64,000 bases of DNA, from positions 450,501-514,500 of the forward strand of contig JAQJVL010000260.1 in NCBI GenBank assembly GCA_035578905.1, read 5' to 3'. The notes below the pieces were generated by a model. It was not told the DNA's origin. It worked only from the letters and a program-made list of their open reading frames with translations, and ran no database searches. This document shows positions 1-10,132 of this stretch, one piece after another. The position numbers and the translations under genes are program-made. Position 1 is the first letter of the stretch. Every line of letters starts with the position of its first letter. This DNA is from Stictocephala bisonia. Taxonomy: Eukaryota > Arthropoda > Insecta > Hemiptera > Membracidae.

Positions 1-378
1 TCCGTATAAAGGAAGCCATAGATGAGTGGGAGTATCTGAAGGTAGGAGCGCATATTATATAAGAAAGCTAGGTTTACAGTGTATTTATTAAAAAATTGAG
101 AAAAATTAATTTAAATAGGTAGGCTAAAAGTGCATGTGAGAAAGATTACTTGTGGCAGCTTGTAAAGTAGGGAGGGAGGGAGGCATCCAATCAGGTGCGC
201 TTGCAATCAAGAGTTATGAGCTGTCGTTAATCATAATCAGGTGCGCGTCAAGGTCAACCTTGAGTATTGCGCGCCTGTCACACAACTAACATCCGGTCTG
301 TGCAGTTGTGTTCTGGCACATAGAGTATTAAAATGTTATAGTGTATATATGATATATTGCATTTGTTATAGTGTATGT
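1..378. other. Left edge, no gene seen
   Basis: No convincing coding frame. By position this is the inner part of a Polinton that runs off the left edge, just inside its terminal repeat, but no Polinton gene reaches the window. A short repeated phrase (ttatagtgtatatatga / ttatagtgtatgtatga) occurs at about 337-382. Confidence 0.4.
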
Positions 379-673
379 ATGAAATAACACAGAGTACAGC
401 TGTTTAATGTAGCACAATAGTAAAGTCCACACGCATGCGCGCCAGACCGGTAGCCTATGGTCGCCGGAAGTACCCGAAAGCATTTATTATAGTACATATA
501 TAAAAGGCTGCCATCTTGGAAAAAAGTGCATTTTATATAGTTTAACAAGGGAATTTGAGGGAAAGTTGGGAAATCTGTGGGAAATTATTGGAGGGAAAAT
601 TCCCGCAAGGTTGGTAGGACTGAGTCACGTGACCACCGCTCTCGACCAAACAGAGGCCAGAAAAGTGGGTCTA
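379..673 (-). repeat. Polinton terminal inverted repeat, left copy
   Basis: This stretch is the reverse complement of 5865-6165, with moderate divergence. Shared landmarks include the blocks with cgccggaagta, gtgcattttatata and gtcacgtgaccaccgctctcgacc. The outermost part of the repeat is displaced to 4444-4471 (ending ccctact), because a Harbinger element sits in between. The reconstructed terminus therefore begins AGTAGGGAAAAACTGG at 4471 reading leftwards. Polinton termini usually begin with AG, which fits. The inside of this element lies to the left of the window. Confidence 0.7.
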
Positions 674-1062
674 GAGTGATTTACATTAGTCGAGTTGGAG
701 GTCGAGTTAGATGGCGAGTTAGTACTCGGCCTTCAACTCGCCCAGTGTAAACCAATGGATGAGTAGATTGACGGGCGAATTGGAAAAAACGGCGAGTTGG
801 GGGTCGAGTAACAGTAGTTTCGTCATGTGGACAGCCACTCGACCACTTTTTGCCACTCGCGTTTCCCCCACCACCCGGATTTCAACGTTGCCGACAAAGG
901 CCTGCCTATTCGCCCGATGTTAACAGTCTGCCCAGTTCCGTGAGCGAGTCGAGTGACAATTTGTATTTGTTATCGTGTTTGTGCAGTGCGTTTATTTGTG
1001 CAATAGTTTAAGTGGTAATTTACATTACTTTATAATTAATACCGTAGTTTGTGCTACATTTG

Positions 1063-1271
1063 ACATGAAGTGGAGTGAGGAGAAGACTTGCAAGTTCGTG
1101 GAGTTGTACCGCGAGGCTGAATGCCTGTGGAATTTAGCCAGCCCAAATTATAAAAATAAACAGATGCGTCAAACAGCCATTGAAAACCTTGTCAAAGATA
1201 TGGAGAAACATGGCTTTGGCATACAGGAGGCCAAACAAAAAATAAAAAACATAAGGTCTACGTACAATTAA
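1063..1271 (+). pseudogene. Harbinger second-gene exon, MADF domain, truncated
   Basis: From ATG 1063 the frame reads MKWSEEKTCKFVELYREAEC, then LWNLASPNYKNK and IQEAKQKIKNIRSTYN. This is the core of a MADF domain, the Myb-like DNA-binding fold found in Harbinger accessory proteins, which help bring transposase to DNA and into the nucleus. The domain should continue, but TAA at 1269 cuts it. Frames downstream (about 1311-1370) keep only weak resemblance to the rest of the domain, followed by a possible donor (ttg|gtaagt). The matching 3' exon is at 3025-3548, beyond the antisense transposase exons. Confidence 0.65.
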
Positions 1272-2011
1272 GAAAAATTCTACTTACCTTCACTCAAATA
1301 GTTTGCCCTCATGGAGTCTGTTATGAAAGTTGGAAAAGGAGAAGTAGATGTTACAAGTAATTTGGTAAGTACATTCTTTTTATTAAACCATAGCTTAAAT
1401 ATACATTAAACTAACTGATTTCTTGTGGCATCACCATCGATATATATATATTAACTACTTGATAAGTAACAGATTGGCTTAAACAACTGGCTACCGATCC
1501 GTAGAATGTTTTCGCAACCCGGTGAGAGTGGGGGTGTTGTCGTATATCTCGCATTGAAACACACAATTCCGGAAATGAGAATAAGAACAAAACAGGATCT
1601 AAATAAATACTGCCGTAAGTATAACCCCATTTCAATAAATAAACTAAGTTAGGTTTAAAGGGATAAGATGATGAAATTAAAGTTGTAAGTTAACTGGTAA
1701 GCATGAAACTACACAACATACCTTTCATTTTGTTATATCGTTTATGAAAATTAACTGTTAAATTACAAAGTAACCCAAAAACAACGTCCGTAAGCAAATC
1801 CGCCATTTTCTTGCTATTCAACTGACAGTTGCCAGTTGGCAACCCAGTGGTGGTGGGGATATCTGACCGTTGGTACCCATTCACAGTTACTAATCCAGTA
1901 GTTATTATAGATCGATGGGCATCACTGACGTTCATTGAATGGTTGAACTTGGCTTTGGTACATGTTAGCGGGCAACATAAAAATTTGCTTGTTTTTTCTT
2001 GCCACACTTTC

Positions 2012-4290
2012 TTATACATAATTGTTTTGCCAAGGCACAGCACCTTCGTTGTTGACATAAGTTTTCAGGCTATCTCGGATTTGTTTCGCAAGTTTCGTCG
2101 TCCTTCTACCTCCAAACCTTTCAACGTTTCGTAGGTCTCCGATGTCTTCTCTCCAACGTCCAGCCACAATGTTACCTGTTTCTAACGATTCCTTGTCTAC
2201 GGATCCTGGTGGGAAGTAAGTAGCACCAGAGGTTTTTCGAAGCCAGTTATGTAGAGAACAAGCAGCCCGAACAAGTTTTGGTACAGTTGACATGTCACAT
2301 AAAATCTTTCCTTGAAAAACTCTAAAACGACTCACCAAAATACCAAACCCGTTTTCAACAATCCTCCTTGCTCTACTTAGACGATAATTAAAAATTAATT
2401 CCTCCACAGTGAGTGGTTGTCTGTAAGGCGCATATGGCTTCATTAGGTAGGGTTTCAGCGGAAAAGCATCATCTCCTACAAGGAATGAACCATTGGGAAG
2501 CATCTCTTCTCCAACTGTAGCCATAATGACGAATTCTGAAAAATCCCAGCATCATTTTCTGAACCTTTATGTCTTACTTTTACATAAGTGAAAAATAGTT
2601 ATCATCTACCACTGCTAAAAGAACAACACTATGACTCCCTTTGTAGTTGTAATATTGGCTCACACTGTTTGGAGGAGCTTGGATCAAGACATGTTTGCCG
2701 TCAATTGCCCCACAGCAATTTGGGAAGTTCCACTGACGACCAAAGCCCTCAGAAATAGTTTTCCATTCTTCGTGGCTATTAGGTACCTGCAAAAAATCTG
2801 TAATCACAATTATGCAAATGTTTGAGGCTCATGTTGCTAAAGTTTTGCCTTGAGTTTTACCTCTTAACACCAATGAAATAAAACATTGATTAACACTAAG
2901 TTATAAAAATGTACTGAATGATTAATTATAAATGTTATTGTTATGGGAGCCGTATGAAGGTGTCACAGTGGTGGTTGAAAATATTAATTTTCAGTTCAAT
3001 TTTCAATATAATTTTTTATTTCAGGAATCACAGACCGTGGATGATGATATCGAAGACCTTGGTACGCTTGAAGGCGAGCAATCCGAGACCATCGCAAGTG
3101 CAGCGTCTGCTGAGCAAGATACACCTCGACGTGTATCTCCACCTGTCAGCCGTCGACCAGAGAAAACCGTATTGGAAATAAGCCTTTGGGAAGGAAACGT
3201 AGAATAGAAGAGTTAAGTCATGCTGTGAAAGACCTTCGTGCGGCGAGTGAAGTTTTAGCTAAACCTGTAGATGAAACCGGTGACGACGAAATAGAAGTGT
3301 TCGGGAAATATGTTGCAAAAACATTAAAAAAATTTTCATCGTATGACTTTATATGCACGCAACAAGATATACAAGGGGTGCTAACAAAATACCGTTTGGG
3401 TAGCCGACCCATGAGTGCCGCAAGTAATGTTTACAGCCCTGATACAATGTTACCTTCACCACAGAATACAAACATATATGTAGCTGAGCCTTCAGACTTA
3501 CTTTCATTGGCAACTATCGTTACCGATTCATTAAATATGGACCAGTGACATTGAACAGCTACAAAAAAGTGTTTTTTTAATATTGATTTCTTATAATCAT
3601 TGGTCATTTCTTACTTTCTACATCAATTTGTATTAAAATGTTATTGTTTCTAATATTTCAGGAATTATATTTAAGTAATAACAATTGTAATTATGCAGTA
3701 AAATATTCACACTAATTATATTATATTGTATTTCTGGTTAATATACTTAATTTGTAACTTGTTCAAATTGTTTTTACCCTAAAAACACCTAAACGTACTT
3801 AATTTTTGTAAGTTAACTCTCGTAACTACTCACCTTCATAAAGTCTTTGAGGCTGTCAGATATGGCATCACACACTTCTGGCATGAACATTGTCATAGCT
3901 GCCCGGGACACACGAAACATGTGGTGGAGGGACCGGAAGCTGTTTCCAGTTGCAAGATAAGCCAACGTTACCTCTAACTTTAATCGAGCAGGTGATGCAT
4001 CCCTCAATTGGGTGTCTTTCTTTGTAATTTTGGGAGAAATTAGGTCTAAGAGGATGTCAAAATTATCTGGTGTTAATCTGAGAAACGACATGTACTCTTT
4101 GCTATCTTCCACCACTAATTCTCTTAATAACATTGCAGATGCACCATGAGTGTCCCTTCTCTTGATCCAATCCCTAACCCAAACACGTGGTTCCCTGTTC
4201 ACTTCTTCCTCCACTCACTTCCTCGTTCACTTCCTCTACCAATATATCAAACACCATTTTTAAACACCTTCTATAGTTTTCACGAGACAT
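2012..4290 (-). pseudogene. Harbinger transposase (DDE), three exons, degenerate
   Basis: Exon 1 runs from ATG 4290 to 3834 and ends ATGAAG|gtgagt; a one-base shift near 4215 breaks its start. It holds the helical N-terminal region (ARLKLEVTLAYLATGNSFRS). Exon 2 starts at 2786 after ttttttgcag and contains NCCGAIDGKHV, the first catalytic Asp. Exon 3 (about 2540-2012, after gatttttcag) holds LVGDDAFPLKPYLMKPY, the second Asp, and ARRIVENGFGIL, the catalytic Glu. So all three acidic residues are visible. A stretch of about 20 residues normally found between exons 2 and 3 was not found. The enzyme would cut and paste the element at a 3-bp target. Confidence 0.75.
3025..3548 (+). pseudogene. Harbinger second-gene 3' exon with BESS-like motif
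   Basis: A polypyrimidine tract and AG (tttatttcag) precede 3025. The frame first reads ESQTVDDDIEDLG and an acidic/serine linker up to about 3170. It then continues in another frame as GRKRRIEELSHAVKDL, so one small indel lies near 3170-3180. The C-terminal part (DDEIEVFGKYVAKTLKKFSS, then QDIQGVLTKYRLG) looks like a BESS motif, which commonly accompanies MADF domains and mediates protein contacts. The stop is TGA at 3546. This exon lies entirely inside intron 1 of the antisense transposase gene. Confidence 0.6.
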
Positions 4291-4479
4291 TTTCACTAAA
4301 ACCTTTATGAAACTTTCACAACACACTAAAATGAAAGTTTTTTATGTACAAGTGTTGCTGGCTTGGCCGAGTTTACTCGAATAGTGTAAACCCACTTTTC
4401 TAAAATCATGATGAGTTCACTCGGCCGAGTCCTCAACATGACCGGGCTTTTACTGCCAGTTTTTCCCTACTGTTAGAAG

Positions 4480-4595
4480 ACACCATGCTTGAGGAAGTAT
4501 ACACATCAAAATTCCTTGGAGTACACCTTGATCGGGGGTTGGGATGGAACTATCATATTGATGCTGTATGTGCTAAATTATCATCAGGTATTGTT
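4480..4595 (+). pseudogene. Non-LTR retrotransposon RT fragment
   Basis: One frame reads SKFLGVHLDRGLGWNYHID followed by AVCAKLSSGI. This matches the segment just after the RT active site in CR1/Jockey-type elements (consensus FLGV.LD..L.W..HI). No other part of the element is visible; it begins immediately outside the Polinton terminus at 4471. Confidence 0.6.
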
Positions 4596-4739
4596 GTCAA
4601 TGAAAATCTTTATTTACTCACTAAAACACATGAAGCATAAGGTTACATAAACTACATAGTTAGATAAAAGAAATAAATACATTGTAATTTCAATTCATAT
4701 TTAGGGTTAGACAAAGGTAAATAAATAAAATAGTTTCTG

Positions 4740-4778
<39 letters not shown>

Positions 4779-5834
4779 CGCCTTCCACATAAATCCAAGG
4801 CTTGTTTGTGCATGGAAGGGAGTTCTTAAATTCCAAAAATAAAAAAGATAAAAACTCTACCTTAAACAGCACAATGAACAATTAATACTAAAACTAATGG
4901 ACTACTCTTAGTCAGGATTAAATAACAAATGCAAAGTGAGTAAAATAAACAATTAGATGAATTGTAGCAATGAAATAAAATTAAATAGATATTAAACAAT
5001 TTTAGACAATATTTTAAAAAGAAAATGTTTAACTTTTGATTAGTTACTATGAAAAAAACCTATACAATTAGAATAGGGGAAAAAATAACTATGAAATCAA
5101 AGTGCAAGAGGCAGAAAGTCAGAGGGACGAAGCGAGTGCAATGTATTGAAGCAGTCATCTATACTCAGAACTGATCAGGGCCTCAACCGATTCCTCCTGC
5201 AGGTCCATAAGCCAATTGGTTATCATTATCTAATATCAATAAAGCCGCATGTGTAACTCACTTACGTATACAAATTCTAACCCACTTCCAGATGAGCTAG
5301 AAAATTGAAATTTGGCACACTTGTAGCTTTTACCGAGCAACCAACAGGAAATTTTGTCGAAAACATGTGATTTTCTTTTAGTAGTTCCTCCCATTTAAGT
5401 ACGATTAAAAGAAGCTAGAGCTTATAAACTCATTCATTTATTTACTTTTTCTTTTATTAAAAAATTTGCTATAAATTTAGAGTTTACAATTTTCATAACC
5501 AAGAAAATATTCAAAATGCCTGCCGAGAAAATGCCTACCTGTTTGTACATTTGAAGTTTTTGTTTTACTGAAGATGTAACGTTTAGTTTGGATAGCATCT
5601 AATGATATATAAAATTGACAATTAAATTCAGTGCATACAAAGTGTCAGATACATTTTTGTAGTACATACTATAGTTTCCTCATGAATAGTCGGTAAAGTT
5701 GTATTTTTTCAAAAACATAAGATTTTTGTGGGATATTCTCTCCCAATTAAACAAGATTAAAACAAGTTATGAAGTTAAAACCACCTGTGATTATCTTTCT
5801 TAGTCCCCGTGATCAACTGTTATTGCCTACCCTG
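4596..5834. other. AT-rich spacer between two Polinton ends, with (TA)n
   Basis: A (TA)n microsatellite covers about 4741-4774. The rest is AT-rich, with no frame I can assign. The minus strand near 5100-5230 faintly resembles a non-LTR 3' end, but not enough to call. Confidence 0.4.
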
Positions 5835-6165
5835 AGTAGGGAAAAACTGGCAGTAATAGACCCACTTTTCTGGCCTCTGATTGGTCGAGAGCGGTCACGT
5901 GACTTTTTCAAGATGGCGGTGGTCACGTGACTCAGTGCTACCAACCATGTGGAAATTTTCCCTCCAATTATTTTCCCCAAATTTCCCAATTTTCCCTCAT
6001 ATTCCCTTGTTAAACTATATAAAATGCACTTTTTTTACCAAGAAGGTGACCTTATACAGTATATATGTAGTATAATAAATGCTTTCTGGTACTTCCGGCG
6101 ACCGTCGGCTACTGGTCTGGCGCGCATGCGGACTATTGTGCTACATTAAACAGATGTGTACCGTG
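5835..6165 (+). repeat. Polinton terminal inverted repeat, right-facing copy
   Basis: The repeat begins AGTAGGGAAAAACTGGCAGT at 5835 and matches the reverse complement of 379-673 plus 4444-4471. Similarity stops near 6155-6165. It contains a TATA-like word (ctatataaaatgc, about 6014-6022) pointing inward, a candidate promoter for the genes that follow. The sequence before 5835 (accctg) would be the 6-bp target copy, but the far end of this element was not found, so the duplication cannot be checked. Confidence 0.7.
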
Positions 6166-6487
6166 CTCTGATTGCCCCCCTCCCCTTTGACATGTGGACA
6201 TCACTTTACTGGCAAAAAACGAGCTTTAGAGCATGACCATGATTACATAACTAAAAAAATTAAAACTCACCCTTAATCTCAGGACGGTGTTTACATAAGC
6301 CATAAAAAATAAAATAAAAGAAAAAAAATAAATCCGTAGGTACAGGGTGTGTGGAAGGGTTTAGAATTGGCAGGGAGGCAGTAAACTCAGGGATGACTGC
6401 CACCGTATGGAGCGAGTATGGGGATCCATACACACAAAAAACTAAATAAATTGTTAAGATTTAACTAAACCCTTTCATTCTTCCATT
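6166..6487. other. Leader between Polinton terminal repeat and integrase
   Basis: No coding frame. It contains a C-rich patch (about 6174-6186) and A-rich stretches. It probably holds the 5' region of the integrase transcript. Confidence 0.35.
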
Positions 6488-7556
6488 ATGAGTGTAGGAG
6501 AGCAGATAGCAAGTGAGCTACATGCTCCAGTTAGAAAAATATTCCCTGCTAGACCTGTAGAAGTTAAGGGAATACAAGACTTTTTCCAAACTGACTTGGT
6601 TGAAATGATACCCTATTCTAAACAAAACCAAAGGTACAAGTACATCTTAACAATAATAAATTGTTTTAACAAATACGCCTTTGCTGTTCCATTAAAAGAC
6701 AGGACTGGCCCAGAAATCGTTAAAGCCATTACACCCATATTAAAGTCGAATAAAATGAAACACTTACAAACTGATGCGGGTAAAGAATTTTATAATGTAC
6801 GATTTAAATAGTTGATGAAAAACATGTTATAAAACATTATTCGAGCTACAATGACAAGAAGGCGTCCATCGTTGAGCGGTTTAACCGCAGTCTCAAAGCA
6901 ATAATGTGGCGAAAGTTCACAGAGCAAGGTAAGTATCAGTGGGCCAAAGTACTACCTTCCTTGGTGGAAGAGTACAACACAAGAATACACAAAACTATTG
7001 GCATGGCTCCAAGTCATGTGAACAAAAGAAATGAAAACATAGTCAGAAAAAACATTAATAAAAACAGACAAAAATATAAGTGTGGACAAAAAAGTACGTT
7101 TTGGGTTGGTAATAAAGTACCACCACTGTATGTGTATGGGCGGGTGGGAGGGTCATTACCACTACGTGTATGGGTGGGTGGGTGAGTCATTACCTCTGTA
7201 CGTGTATGGGGTGGGCGGGTGGGTTATCTTAGGGCAAGGAAAATGTCTTAGGTAGCTATGTCATGTGATGCAAGTATAAAAAAGTGTTTGACAAAGGATA
7301 CCTACCCAACTGAACTAATGAGATATTTACTATGTACAAAGTCCTACCTACTATCCCAACAACCTACCTCCTCAAAGACCATACCGCTGACGTTAATAAA
7401 GGAAGTTTCTATGAAAAAGAGCTACAGAAATCCAAAACAGACTATGTATACTTGGTAGAAAAAGTAATAAGGAAAAAAGGAGACAAATTACTTGTAAAGT
7501 GGTTAGGGTACGATGGTAAACACGCAACGTGCAAAAATAGGAATGAACTTGTATAA
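6488..7556 (+). pseudogene. Polinton integrase with chromodomain, broken
   Basis: This is a retroviral-type DDE integrase, which would insert the element. The core is split over frames. The first catalytic Asp is in FQTDLVEMIPYSKQ (about 6585-6625), the second in HLQTDAGKEFYN (about 6770-6805), and the Glu in ASIVERFNRSLKAIMWRKF after a frameshift and stop near 6808. The frame then reaches WVGNKVP at about 7120, where a G-rich 36-bp minisatellite interrupts it. It resumes near 7325 with YLVEKVIRKKGDKLLVKW, a chromodomain as seen at the C-terminus of Polinton integrases. The catalytic triad survives but the gene cannot be translated whole. Confidence 0.85.
7118..7227 (+). repeat. 36-bp minisatellite, about 3 units, inside the integrase gene
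   Basis: Units read like gtgtatgggcgggtgggagg followed by gtcattaccactac. It is the same family as the arrays at 21016-21340 and 54083-54772. It sits between the integrase core and its chromodomain. Confidence 0.8.
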
Positions 7557-7864
7557 AAATGACTCAGCGTTCAATTGTCTATCATTCAGTGACAATGCGT
7601 GTTGTTGAACAGACGACTAAACTACCAGTTGAAAACTATGACATGTACACTATACGCACAGGTAGTGGTATTAAACATGGGCCATTATTACCATCCCCTA
7701 TAAGGTGTATAGTGGCTGGACCTCGTAATTGTGGCAAAACAAACGTTGTTTTCAACATGTTGTTCGATCCAAACGGATTAAGGTTTGAAAATGTTTACAT
7801 TTTCTCAGTCTTTACACCAACCTAAGTATCAATTTTTAAAAAGTGTTTTACCCAAGGAAATTGG

Positions 7865-9905
7865 TGAGACCCATCCCCCCCACCAAAGCTGGAAAGCGTG
7901 CCAACTGGGGGATGGCTCAAAACAAGTCGAGCGATGGGATCACGGGCGGCAGTTGGAGGGTCAAAAATCAAACTCGGCAGCTGAGCAAAACTACTTTTAT
8001 TATTAAGAAAACAAACTGGCAGGCAGAAGGCCACAACAAAAAAGGCAGAAGGCCACAATATAAATTCTCACTTAAATAAATAATAACAAACACTAAAATT
8101 ACCAAGATACTACACAATAAACTACAGAAACAACAAACTCCACAAATACCAAAATTTAACAATCAATTTTTGTATGGCCTATCTGCAGTTTGGCCTGAGA
8201 CTCCCAAAACGTAAGGAAAATTTATTAACAAAAATTTAAAAGGGGACAAACTTAGAAACAAATTTAGATAACCCCAAATAAAAGTGAAAATTTAGAAAAC
8301 GTCTGGAAAACAACAATTAACCCGGCAATTTAGCCCACATATCCCTTGATTCCACCGAGGCCAGGGAGTAAGCCGGCATCCCTGGGCAGCTCCGAATTGA
8401 AGTTAAGCAAAAGCACAATAATCCCCTTTTGGTGAGTTTAAAAATTAAACAATTTAAAAGAAAATATAACACGGTACCGTTCGAGTAAAAATTCACTTCA
8501 AAATCCCCCCCTAATACACTTAACAAAAAATAAATAACAATAACTAGGCCTAAGCATATAAATAAATAATAACAGGATTGAATAATGGGGACCTAACAAA
8601 TATAAAAATCTAAACAAATGTAACAAGAAATAAACTAATTAAACTAATAACAATAAATATCAACGTTTTCTTCTTCTTTTTTTTTTTCTGAAATTTGAAA
8701 TATATAGATATCTAGCAATGTCCCCATGGCTGTGTTGCATCACTGTTAAAGTTCAAGAGTTAGGCCTAGGCCACATACAGTTCCATAATCATTTTTTTCT
8801 TCTTCTATATTTCTTTTTTATTTATTTATTTTTCTTTTCACAAATCACCCCCAGCTCAGCCGCCGGGAAAAATAAGGAACGCACTGACCTGAGGACAGAA
8901 GACTTGTACCCTAAAGATGTAGAGCGGGTAGCGGGCGACTCCAGGCTCCAACATGGTCCTCAGGCCAGGCTAGCAGTGAAGATGATAGAACATTGCCCGG
9001 ACGACCGGCTGAGGGTTGAAAGTCCCACTCAAGGACCCTGGACTGCAACCAGACCACAGCACATTAAAAATAGAACAGCCAAACCCTTTTACAAAAATAA
9101 CACATAACAACTAAATATAAGTGTGCATGATTTCGCCAAACTTAACATGAAGAGACAAACTTATACATGATTGGAGCAACAAGACAGTGAAAGATTAACT
9201 TTAGGCTATGGAATATTTAACAACTTACAATTTAACCAATTACAAGTTAACAAATTACCAAAGAATTAATTACGTATATGAACTTAAAAAGACAAACTGA
9301 AAACCAGGCTATGGAACATGAGCAATAGGAATTAACATGAAAAGCTAAAGATAGGCTAGGTTATTGTCAATGAACAAAAAAAGATGGTAAATCGGTAACT
9401 ACAACTGTAAAAAGGCTCAATAAACATTATACAGAATTACAATTGAAAATAAAACAAGATATAATAAAGCAATTACTGGTAAACCTGTAACCTGGAGCAC
9501 ATGGCTCAAACATAGGTTAACTAAACTAGACAAAGAAAATACAAATTTAACAAAACCCTAAAACACAAGCAAGAACGATTAATATGATGGAAACAAAATA
9601 TTCTCACCAAAAGGGTGATTCGATATTAGAAATTTACAAAATGAACACTTACGTTACAGTGTCTCTCAGCCACGCATAGTTAGTTGATCGGCAGACAGCA
9701 CAAGACTAACCTCCGCAGACCCACAGAACAGCTCGAACCATCTAGAAGGCTGGTCAAGCGTACCGAAGCTTCTGGAACACGGAACTTAACGGAACCGGGC
9801 CAACGGCTACCAAAGTACGCGGAACGCAGAGCGTGAGCGATCTCAGGCAGCCTGGCAGACAACGGAAAAAAAACCGAAATGTACCGGTCAAAACGACCCG
9901 GTACA
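7865..9905 (-). repeat. 3' LTR of the Gypsy element (2,041 bp)
   Basis: Read on the minus strand it begins TGTACCGGGTCG at 9905 and ends GGATGGGTCTCA at 7865. It is nearly identical to 15186-17231. Two kilobases is long for a Gypsy LTR. Confidence 0.9.
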
Positions 9906-9915
9906 ACCTCCCTCT
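9906..9915 (-). other. Polypurine tract
   Basis: The minus strand reads AGAGGGAGGT directly before the 3' LTR start. This is the expected primer for plus-strand DNA synthesis. Confidence 0.75.
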
Positions 9916-10132
9916 GCAAAACCTCAACACACCCAGGCAGGGGAGAACTCGGTACCTCAGGGAACCAAACAGAAGAAGAAGAACCTCCAAAGAGTGGTGC
10001 TCCAAGGACGCCAAAGAGAATCTAAGAGGGGAAACCCCTCAAACAGGGAGCGAACTACCCTGACGGTCGGGCCCGACCAGAAAAGAGAGAAAGGAGACTC
10101 TCTCAGAACAGCCACCTAGGGCGCAGAGGTGA

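Larger units (their letters stand above)
674..4443. mobile_element. PIF/Harbinger DNA transposon, degenerate
   Basis: The element holds a Harbinger DDE transposase gene on the minus strand and a MADF/BESS-type second gene on the plus strand, the usual two-gene set of this superfamily. The ends are imperfect inverted repeats: left gtgatttacattagtcgagt near 677, and right, read on the minus strand, gtgggtttacactattcgagt near 4396. Subterminal regions are rich in cgagt/actcg words. It splits a Polinton terminal repeat, since sequence to the left (gtgggtct) and right (gggcttttactgcc) both match that repeat. I could not fix the 3-bp target duplication, so the ends are good to about 10-50 bp. Both genes carry frameshifts or stops. 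Confidence 0.75.

Noticed and set aside
4741..4774. (TA)n as part of an origin or promoter
   Set aside because: It is a plain microsatellite with no supporting context.
7822..9107. Short ORFs inside the Gypsy LTRs, duplicated at 15113-16433
   Set aside because: They are identical in both LTRs because the LTRs are copies. No recognisable domain; treated as noncoding.
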